This document shows, piece after piece, positions 13,601 to 25,600 of a stretch of DNA of 64,000 bases. The stretch lies in the NCBI RefSeq assembly GCF_018143015.1, contig NC_054756.1:21633298-21697297 (forward strand), given 5' to 3'. Within the stretch, counting starts at the first letter, position 1. Each line of letters opens with the position of its first letter. The notes below the pieces were generated by a model. The model saw nothing but the letters and a program-made list of their open reading frames with translations. It made no database searches and was not told the DNA's origin. This stretch comes from Lytechinus variegatus (taxonomy: Eukaryota; Echinodermata; Echinoidea; Temnopleuroida; Toxopneustidae). The position numbers were made by a program, and so were the translations under genes.

Positions 13601-16600
13601 CTCTTACAATTCGTCTTATATGTAACACTACATTTAGTGGTTTTTATCAGTGAATAATCATAAACAATTTGGAGTTTATATCTATATTTTTCCGCTGTGA
13701 TAACTTTAACATTTTATCTTTTATGTAAAAAATAATATTTAGTTATTTGTGTTAATGAAAATTGCCTTGATGATGACACAGAATTTGATTTTATTTGCAT
13801 GACTGTATGATAACGATATTATTTGTTGTATTGGTGATTCTGTTTTCACCAGACCATTGATGCAAAACTTTTTTTTGCTGATCTTTTGTACCTGAACAAA
13901 TATATTCTAATAAAAAAATAATAAATAAATCATAATGATATTCAGATCATCATAATCTTAGAAAATGAATACAAGGCAGCATTTGGCGGAGCCCTTTTTT
14001 GAAAATATGCAAGCCTTATAAAGAAGAAAAACTGAGCTATTGTATATATCCAAAGTTTTCACCAACAAGGTCATTTTTTTCAAAAAAGAAGAATTACAGT
14101 AATGACGTATACCTTTAGATCATTTGAACTGCTAGAAAGGGAACATGTGTTTGTTAAGGCCTGATGTATGTTTTATGCCTTATCATGCTTATGGTGATGT
14201 TTGTAACCCCCCCTCCATCTCAAACCCATGACCGGATTTACCTCAGTCAAATTTTCTTTACGGTGGCGTAGGTCGAGTATAAAACAACCCTTTTATTCAC
14301 TCTTTATTCACACCACCTATGATGTTGCTGGTACCCCAAAATGTAAAACTGCTGTTTTCGACTAGCCGTACAGCAAATGTGCCCGAGGTATTAATAGAAA
14401 TATAGTATAGACTATACCAGTCATAAGCAAACTTTTCTATTCGCTAAGATAAATGGTTGGTCAAGTGATTTGTTCTACAATATAAATCGTGTTGATAATA
14501 TTGGAGCGCATGGAGCATCTATCAAATACATATTATCATGCTAATCATCTATGTATAGATCCATATCCCATTTTCAAAACATGCATATTTTGAATAATAA
14601 TAATTATTTTTTTTCATCAGATGGTGACTACATTGGTTGCTACCTTCAAACTTGCTTAGACTTTCTCTATCACCCAACCCTCTCGGAAATATCACCAGAT
14701 TCGTGCACAGTCACATGCAAACAACAAGGTTATAGCATAGCTGCAGTATACAACAGAACAGAATGCTCTTGCTCGTGTCAGCTGCAAAAGGCATGTTTTG
14801 GTAAAGATTTAAACCTAGAATTCCACAATCCATGTGGCATACCATGCAGAGGTGATGTGTCGAGATTCTGTGGTGGTTATATCAGAGCCTCTGTTTATCG
14901 TGGTAAGAATATGTTGGTATTGAAAAAAAAGTCTTTCTTGAAAATAAATAATTGATGAAACAATGAGCGACATTTTTTTAATCTACCTTTGAGCTGATTT
15001 AAAATATGTGAATTTATTTTCCACATTTGTATATTATGTATGCAATAACAATGCTATGAATGATAAGAGCGCATCGATCAGGATTTCCACTATAATGATA
15101 TAGTAATTCAATGTTATATGGCACTTATCAAAGTTTCTCTCAGCGAAATAGTATAAATGTTTACGAAAGTAAGTATAATAAAAAATACAATCTTGGGAGT
15201 TACATACAAAGTGGATGGACCTAATGTAAAGCAAAAGCTTGTTATTATAGACCCTAAACAAATAATCGCTCAATCATTGACAGAAACAGAACCTATCTAC
15301 CTAATTTAATTGACTTAATTATGCTAATTAAAGTAGGTCCTCAATAAAACAGCGCTAATGCAGAGGCGAATCCAGCCTTCGCCAATAAGGGGGGGGGGCG
15401 AAATATTTTTATCAGCCATATTTTCGCCAATCGGCCGCTCGAAGATGATTTTTGGTTTCTTTGAAGGGGTTGTCCCAATAGTTACTTATTAGCTTTATTC
15501 TTATAAACTAACATAAATACATACTTTCATAATCCTTATTTATATGATGTAAGCGCGAAGCGCGAGCTGATTTTTTTTACACTTTTACCTAAAGAATGGA
15601 AATCCTAAGCACTTTTGTAACTTAAACAGAATTAACAACTGATGCGAGCAGAAAATTTTGAGATTTAGACCTACTGAACGAGACACTCTATTTATGTTTT
15701 GTAAATCATGAAAAGCAGGAAAGTAGAAAATTTTTATATACGTGTAATTTGAACTGATCGAAGAGGTACCTGTTAAGGACTGCTTGCAATTTGCCAACAA
15801 TCAAATAATGCGAGCACGAAGCGCGAGCTGAAACATTTTGACATTTATACAAAGAGAATGAAAAATTTAATAAGTTTTTGTAATCGTGAACAGGATAGCT
15901 ATATAACTAAGCTATTCATGCGAGCGCGAAGCGCGAGCGGAAAAAAAACTTATGAATGGGACACTCAATTCATGTTTTTAAAATCATTAAAAAGACGGAG
16001 CACTAACAAATCTTCCTACCTTAATAATGCGAACACAAAGCGCGAGCAGAAAATTTTTGATATTGTGATCTGAAACTGGATAGTGATTTGAATAGAGGAC
16101 AAGATGAGTATCTGAATAAACTTGTGTGCGCGTCTTTCATTTAGACCTACAACCTATGCATTCTAAATCCACATTTTATCGTAAATATCAAAGCGAGCGT
16201 GAGCTTAAACTATTTGATATTCTGATCTGAAAAAGAGAGTCAATTTTGCTCCATATATTTTCAAAGCACTTTGTAGGAAAATTGTGAGGTTGATATGGAT
16301 CGCATTTAATAAAGAGCTGATAATTTTCATTGTTATTACTTTGAGTTTTTACGGTTACACTTCGTAATTCCGAAACACGTAAATTGCCTATACCTCGATG
16401 TTCGGTAATCCGAAAACGAAAAAGGGTTCGTTAATCCGAACATTTGTGGCGTTATTCCGACGGTTCGTTATTCCGAAGGTTCGATAATCCGAAAACGAAA
16501 TAAGGTTCGTTAATCCGAAAACAAAACAAGGTTCGTTAATCCGAAAACAAAATAAGGTTCTTTAATCCGAAAAATGAAAACCGGGAAAGCAGAGGAAAGG

Positions 16601-19600
16601 GGGGGGGGGCACACTGTTGCCGCTCAATTATTGTTATGAGAATGGGAAGGCAAGGGCGGCCGAACGAATTTTCGTTTGGGGGGGTAAAGCCAAAAAATGA
16701 AACTCATACGTCAAAATGGGCACTTTGGTGATATTTTCACCTTAAGATTATCATCAGCTTGAAGTCATTGTGTGTTTGATAGTGATTAAGTACAAAAAAA
16801 AACTTGTTTGAAGTGACTTCTTATTATGGCAAAATGTATATTTAGGCTTTATTTTTCGGGAGAGAGTATAATGAGCGAGCGGCTTGGTAAAACAAATTCA
16901 AAGGTGAAGTTGTAAAACGTTTTTTTGGGTCAATTATTCTAAAAATGGCATTATTGCGAGCAAGAATCACAAGCTAAAACTTTAGGGTATTTCAATAAAA
17001 AAATGAAAATAAGTTGTTAAAAATCCGAGCAGATTTCTGCTGTCAATAAAAAGATGTGCATCTAACTAAAGAATTAACACGAGCGCAAAACGAGAGCTTA
17101 AACATTCTGACCAGAAAAGGAACCTGTTAAAGAAATCATTTAGTGACCTCTTTAGGATGCATATTTCACTAATCGAATGAGAGTGCGAAGCGCAAGCTGA
17201 AAATTTGCAATATTCCAGCCTGAAAACTTAACTTAACTTGTATACTTTAAAAAGAGTATATTTTGAAAAAACATGAAAAACGGCATATTTATTTTTGAAA
17301 AAGGAACTTTCCCATTTTGGAAAATAATAATTTCCCTGTTTTTTATTTCATTTTTGGGGTGCAAGTGCTCCCTGCCTCCTTCCCGGCGGATCCAACTTTC
17401 GTCAAATAGGGGGAGGGGCAATTTTTTTTTTCAGCCATATTTTCCTCGATCGGCAGCTTAAAGTTGATTTTTGTTTGTTTCTTTGAAAGGATAGTCCTAA
17501 CAGTCAATAATTAGCTTTATACTTATAAAATAAAGTAAATATGTAATAACATGATAAACCCTTTTTAAATAATGCGAGCGCGAGCTTTATTTTTTTATAT
17601 GATGGGCAATATGTTAGTGATCTTCAAAACGAGATACCTATGTAACTAAATTTAGATAACTGCGAGCAAGAAGCGCGAACAAAAATTTTAAATATATAAG
17701 CTCTGACCTGGTCTAAAGGGGACATTTTAAGAACTTTTTGCAGTTAGCCATGAAGAAGATGCGTGTTTCAACCAGTGGCGGCGGAACGTATTTTCCTGTT
17801 TTTTTTTTTTTTTTTTTTGGGGGGGGGGGCAAAGCCAAAAAAAGGGGCCAATAGGGGCAATTTGGTGCAAGCGGATATTTTCACCATGAGGTTATCATCT
17901 GTGTAAAGAGGTTGTGTGTTTTGTAGTAATTAAATTGAGCAATTTTTTTTAAGTGATCACTGATTGATAAGTTATATATTTACGTTTCATTTCTGCGAGC
18001 GTAGCGAGCAAGTGGTTTTGGGGAAAAAATCAAATCTGAAGAAGTAAAATTCGTCCTTTTTGTCAATTACTGTTAAAAGGGCATCCTTGTGAGATGTTGC
18101 GAGCGAATCATGTGCTCAAACTTTTGGAAATTTCATGTAGGCCTAGAATGATAATAATGATATAAATATTATTTACCCAGGGAAGCCACTTCAGTTCTTA
18201 AAACTGTTCTCCCAGCTATTAGTATTTTTTTTACACGAATGCTTTGAATGTCCAGTTTTAAGGTTGGAAAATCGGAAAAAAAATTTGGATCACGTTTCTC
18301 GCTCGCATCAAGTATTGTTTATTGAGGAACTCATTCTATTCCTGGTCACAAAAAAAGTATAAAATGTCGAGTTTTCAGGTTGGAATATCACAAATTTTAA
18401 GCTTGCGGTTCGCGCTCTCATTATTTAGTTCGTGAGAGATATATATATATTCTATTCATGAGTCACTAAATGCAGTCCTTAAAATGTTACTTTCTGAAGC
18501 CTGTTGCATAAAACTTTTTACCTGAGAAAACTCTGGTAAAAACTGAAAACTAAGGTTATTCTGATTTCCGTCATTGACTTTAGCACAGGGCAAAAACTCC
18601 GGTAAAAACAACCTGAGTTTTCTCATGTAAAGATTTTTATGCAACGGGCCCCAGGTCAGTATATAAACAAATTACAGCTCGCCCTCGAGTTAATTCCTTA
18701 GAAAGATACACATCTTTCTCACGATTACAAAAAAATGCTCAGAATGTTGTTACGACTTGAAATGTCTACTAGTTTGAGCTTGCGATTCGCGCTTTCAACA
18801 TCTCACAAGGATCATTATTAGTAATATTTTTATTTTTATTACCAGCAGAAGCTGTTAATAAAAATGACATCCCATCCAATACAAATCCTATTATCTAGAG
18901 GTTACTCGACCAACACACTTGATCCCCTGCATCTTTAAACCATTTGCTTATTCAATTCAATCTTTATTTCGCAAAATAGGATAAAATACAAAGAAACATC
19001 AAATAATGTGATTAGATAATCTATTACATTGCGTGGCTTTCCATGAAGGTTATCAGAAACCTGTAAGGCTGGATCGCCAAAACATAGTAAAAAGACAACA
19101 ATGTTAATAAAAAAGAAAAAACAGAATATCATATCAGTGTAGTAAATACAATGTAGGAAAAGGGACAGAGAAAACAAAAACAAAAACAAAAAAAATACAA
19201 AAAGACATGAATAAAAAGGGGGGGGGGTAGATAGGGTACAAGTAATGCATTGATATCAACTGCGAAAATTAATAATCATTCACTAGAATTTTTTTGTACT
19301 GTTTTCTAAAGGAAGATATTAATTGTGAATTAGATATTATTTGGGGAATCTCATTCCATTGCTTGGGACCTACATAACTTAATGATTTAGCTTCGTGACA
19401 AGACTTGATAGACCATAGATTAAATTTATTGGAAGAACGGGTATTATGGTTATGAATTTGATTATTATATTGAAAAAGATCTGAAAAAGGAGTGGGTAAC
19501 AACCTCTTCTTGTACTTATACATATATACAGTGCGTCCCCCAAAAAACTATACACTTTTGAAATGGCTGCCAAATAAGAAATGTAGCACTTTGGGGAAAA

Positions 19601-22600
19601 AGACTTACAGATATGGAAAGCCAATAAAGTCAACTTTCAAATGACACCAAAAAGTTGGAAAACTATTCATGCTTAGGGTGGGCTGGAATTAGCCTTCCAA
19701 TTTATGCAGTTTTTGAGAGGCAAATCCTTTCGAACTTGCAAAGTTAAGGGCGTTGTGATAAATTAATGATCAACCGTGACCAGTTCTGGTTGCTTATGCA
19801 AATTTTATAAATTATTAAATTGGTACTTTAATGCATGAGTGAACACAAATTGCACTTTTTGGGCAGCATTTCAACTTTATCATTTGGATCTCAGCAATGT
19901 GTTCATGGGAGTCGGAGGAGAATAGGGGTGAGATAGGACTTAAGTGGGAGAAGTAGGTTGATGGAATAAGGGTTAACAGAACATTCAGCCCCCACCCCCT
20001 CCCTCTTTCCCGCCCTCCCCTTCTGTTGAGAGACTGATGGCTATTGTCATGTCCGCGTGAAGTCCAGAGCAGAATGTTGATTTAATGATTATTCATTGGG
20101 GCATCAACTTTTTCCTATCAATCATTTAATCAACAATTTATCAGTAAATCAACTTATTCAATGTGCAATGTGATCAATCAAACATTCAGTTTTTTTCCAA
20201 TAAATTATTTCACTAATCATCATTAAGTTTCTTGGTAATCATTAAAACAAATGACCATTAGCTACTGGTCACTTGGCAGTTCAGTTTTAAACAGGCTACA
20301 ATCCAGGAAGTGAGACAGAGGGTGAGGGGGAGGGAAATGAAGGTGGAGAGGGGAGGGTACATATGACTTTTATTTGTAAAAGGACAAAAAGAAGAGGAAT
20401 ACCCTTTTAATCAATCTTAGCATATCTCATCCTCTTGCACAACAGGTACAATCATATTGCTCTGACTCTCACGAACACAATTCTGAGGTCAACAAGATGA
20501 ATATACTACACTAAAATTACAGTTCCTGTTCACTCATGCATTACATTTCAATTTAGTAACTCATGATATTTGCCTCAGACACCATAACTTATCTCACTCA
20601 TAAATGGCATAACACCCTTAGCTTTGTAAGTTCCAAAGGACTAACCTCTAAAAGAAAACTGTAAGGCTAGTTCCTGCCCAGCCTAGCCAAGCTTAGTCTC
20701 TCAGGAACAGAGAAGTGGGGGGAGGGGTTGCTAAATGTTCTGTTGACCTTTATCTCATCAACGTACTTCACCTACCTAAGTCATATTACCCCCTCTTCTC
20801 CTGACTGTCATGAACACATTGTTCAGATCCACATGAGGTAGACAAAATGCTGCACTAAAAATTAAAAATTCATGATCACTCATGCATTAAATTTCAATTC
20901 AATAACGCATTAAATTTTCACAAACAACAAATTGATCACATCTGATCTTTAATTCACCAAATAACCCTCAACTTTGCAAGTACCAAACAAAAAAAAACCT
21001 GAAAGAAATTGGAAGGCTAATTCCAGCCCACCCTAATTTTCATACCCTTTGTTTTAGTGGGCAGTGCTCGCTCAAGCATGAATAGTTTTCCAAATTTTTG
21101 GTGTCATTTGAAAGTTGACTTTATTGGCTTTCCATATCTATAAGTCTTTTCCCCCAAAGTGCTACATTTTTTATTTGGCAGCCATTTCAAAAGTGTATAG
21201 TTTTTTTTGGGACGCGCTGTATTGCGAGTTCTTGCTTATTGATATCATATATATTAAGTAAAGACAATTTCTTAAATAAAGGTGCGGATGGTGCTAGGTA
21301 ATGGGAATTAGTAATTATTCTTAAACATTTCTTTTGAATTTTGAATATTTAGTCCAATTCATATGAGGTTACATTGGTAGACCAGACAATATTGCAATAT
21401 TTTAAATAAGGGAAAATTATGGAATGGTATAGAGTTATCAGATTTTTATGAAGCAAATTATGCTTAAGTTTATAAAGTAAACCAGTATTCCTACTTATCT
21501 TATGTAATGCATTTATCATATGGTACTTAAAACTCAAAAGATTATCCAATGTGACACCTAAAGAGTTAATGGAATTACTTAATTCGATACGTTTATTGTC
21601 GATATAAATGTGAATACGATCGTTGTCAATTGAATTGTTATTATTAGATGTGTCAGTATGGGTTCGTGTTAAAGATTTATTTTTTTTTGAAAATAGATGC
21701 ATCTAGTTTTATTTATATTCCGGGACAACTTATTTGCTTTTAACCAGTCGGAAACATTTTGGAGTTCATTGTTCAGGATGTGGATGGTATTATTTAAATC
21801 TTTAGAGGAATAAAAAATACTTGTGTCATCAGCAAATTAATAAAAGGTTAACAAATTAGATGATTTACAAAGGTCGTTTATATATAAAAGAAATAACAAG
21901 GGGCCTAAAATTGATCCTTGCGGTACCCCAACGGAAACATTTAATGAAGAAGATAAGACACCGTGGACAAAAGTATGTTGAACCCTATTTAAAAGATAAT
22001 CCCTAAACCAGTCTAACGCGATCCCTCGAATTTTATATTGATTAAGTTTAAATAAAAGTAATGAGTGGTCCATAGAATCGAAAGCTTTAGATAGATCTAA
22101 GAAAACTCCAATTATGTGTTCGTCAGCAATAAATAAATCCATTATTTTTTGTTTAACTTTTAAAAGAACATGCTCACAGGAAAAAGTGGGTCGAAATCCG
22201 TATTGAGAATCACTTAAGATATCAACACTGTTTAAAAACTTATGTAATCGATTATATACTATTCGTTCAAGCAATTTAGAGAAACATGGTAAGAGGGTTA
22301 TAGGTCTATAATTTACAAATTTATCGGGGTCATCTTTCTTAAAAACAGGAATTACTTTAGATTATTTGAGTTTTGAAGGTACTTTCCCAGTTACAAAAGA
22401 CAGATTAAATACATGAGTTAAAGGCAAGGCAATGGCATAAATGACACGCTTAACAACTTTACAATTTACGTTATCAATTCCACAACTTGCACTACTTTTA
22501 AGGCATTTACAAATATTAATCAATTCATTTATATGTACAATTGATAAAAAGAAGGAACCAACCACATTTGTTCGACAATAAAAATGAGAAGAATGAATAG

Positions 22601-25600
22601 ATTGTGGGACCATATCACTAATATTTTTTCCAATATTTACAAAATACTCATTGAATGCATCAGATATTTCAGTTGGTTGAGAATATATTTTTTGATCACA
22701 TTTAAACACTTTGGGGATTAGATTTTTCTTCTTACCTAATAACTCATTAATAGTTTCCCATGTCTTTTTTTATACTACTCTGATTCATATATAATATTTT
22801 TTGTAATATTCTTGACGAGATATACGAACGATATTAAAAAGTTTGTTTCTGATTTTTAAAAATTTTCTCTCGTTACTGGCAAGTTTAGTTTGGCAAAATA
22901 TTTTGAAACATTTATTCTTTTTCCTAATTAATCTTAGAATTTTGTTGGTAACCAACGGTTTTCTATTTCTTCTTCTCCTTTTTTGTTGTTGAAGAGGAAA
23001 ATGTTTATCATAAAGTTTGATAAAAATTCTCATGAATAAATTATTAGATTTTTCAGCATCGATACATGCTAGTACTTCACTCCAGTCAACGTTATACAGT
23101 TCAACAGAAAAACTGATCCTTGATTCATTGATTTTCCTTGAAGTGTAATATTGAGCTGATTCATTCCTGAAAGTTCCTTTCACTGTGAAAAAATTGGGCA
23201 ATATTTTACCCAATATTTTGCCCAACGTTGGGCCGATAGTCAACCCTACCAACTACTGGGCAATATTTTACCCAACGTTGTTGGGGCATTAATGTGCCCA
23301 ACTGTTGGGTAATATTTTGAACTACATTTTGGGGGACATTAATTTGCCCAACTTTTTAATAAAGTTATTAACCCAACATCTGGGCAAGGCCTACACTCAC
23401 TTCGTGTACCTGGTCCGTGTCGATCCGGAGACCTTATCCGAAAGTGCTTTGCATGCACAATAACGCTGCATACAAGTGCAAGTGCATATCTCAAGTGAGT
23501 GAAGCAAAAACAAAACAGCGTCAGATATATGTCATGTATATAGGCCTATTCTGACAAATTCCTTACAAATAATGCTTAACGTAAAGTCCAAAATAAAAAA
23601 TTAAAAAAAACGTTTAAGCAACTCATCTATGAAAGATTCAGCGAGGCTCCCCAGCCCCCAGTCATCTAGAAGCTCCTCCATATCTTATCGACCGTGTGTA
23701 GCATGCTGCAAGCGCAACTCGTGATCGTAAAGTTTCGCAACATTTACCACTCAGCAGGGCAATTACTAGCCCAACAATTGGACATCTGTATTTTGGCAGC
23801 GGCAGAGTAAAAATTTGCCTAAGTATTGGGCACATAATGCCCAACAAAACAATAACCAACGTATATATTACCCAACAAAAAAATGACCAACGTAAATTTA
23901 CTCTTTTTTTTTCACAGTGTTGTTGTAACAAAAAATTGGCATGTGATCAGTTATTGGAGAATAAAGCACACCCGAGATAATATCACTTTCATTTGTTAAT
24001 ATATTGTCAATAATGGATTGAGATGTATTAGTTACACGAGTTGGCAAGTTAATTTTGATATAAAAGCCATATTGTGCAATTGTATTCATTAAATTATTAG
24101 TATTATTTGAAGTCATATTCAATAAATTAATATTATAATCTCCAAGTAGATATATTTGTTTGTTTTCTTTTGAAAGTTTTTGCAATAAATCGGAAAAAAA
24201 TATTTAGCGTATTGACGAAGATTGGATTTCGGAGGCCTATAGATTATTCCAACTATAATACTTTTAACATTAGGTATATTGATTTCAATGAAAATAGATT
24301 CACACCAAGAACATGTCGGATTTAGATCATTGCGTAATTGATAGAGTAGTCGTTCATCTAAATATACTCCAACGCCTCCTCCTCTACCGTCTTTTCTATT
24401 ATTATTGACAAAGTTATAACCCTCCAATATGAACCGATTTTCGTTTTCAGCGTTTAACCAAGTCTCACTTATACCTATAACAGTAAAGTTGAAAGAAAGG
24501 CTGCTCAGGTACGCTGAAATTTGATCTAAATTTTTTACCATGCTCCTCGAATTAAAGTGGATAGCACTGAACTGTACCAAATTAGGGTCAATAGATTCTC
24601 TGAAGTCATCATCGGAATATTATTTGCAATCATTTACATATTGTTGATCAAATTCAAAATCGAGAATAGGAGCAGAATCATTTAGTCTTATATCTTCACT
24701 CATATTATTCAAATCATCATATGTTGTTGATTGTTAGATTGTTTTACACAGTTAAGAAAATCATCATTATTGATAGAGTAGAATGGGAAAACAGAACATA
24801 AATTAACAGGCATGTAAGTTTTCAACGACAACAAATGAGTATTAGAATAAACGAAAACTAAAAATAAACCAGTAAATCAAAATCACATAAAATGGTCTTT
24901 GCAAATTGACCAATACTAAAATTGAATAAAAAGTAGTTTGAAAATAGGGGGGGGGGGGGGGGGGGGTGGCGAAACCAAAAATATATCAAAGAATGCATGA
25001 AATGCATTAGTGAAAAAAATGAATATGTAGTTTATGTGTTCATGATGTTTTTTAATTATTATTGTTCTCAACCTTTTAATTGTCTCTGTCCAGTGATGTT
25101 ATGTTCTTGTCATAATCATTCTTTCATCATAATTTCTTCAATTCTTCTTTGCTACGAATCACACGTTTGATGGTATTTCCTGTTGTTGCCGGTAGTAAGA
25201 CGATTACGCGTCCATCTGAAGTCCATGCTTCTTTCACCTTCTGATGCTGTTTGGCTGCATAGAGTAGATCCTGTTGGTCTTCGTCAATGCTTCGTCGATC
25301 CCGATACCACTTCCCTTCAGCTTCCTGCGCATCTTCAGGATTTCAGCTCTCTTGCGATAAGTGGTGAGTTTCATTATTATCGCTCGTGGTCTCGATTTCC
25401 TATTTGGTGCTCGCGCTGTGCCGGATGTGGATTCAGTTGTTTCGGAACGGTTGGGAGCAGCGATCCGGTGTGACCGATCAATGTCATTCGGGGTCAGGGA
25501 TACCCCGAGACGTTCAGTCACAAGCTTGCATATGACGTCATCTGTGTTTTCACTCGTACGGACATTCTCTTCACGGTTCATCTCCTCGACACCGTAGAAC

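Noticed and set aside
16363-16577. CRISPR-like array
   Set aside because: The units are contiguous degenerate tandem repeats without unique spacers, in a eukaryotic context.
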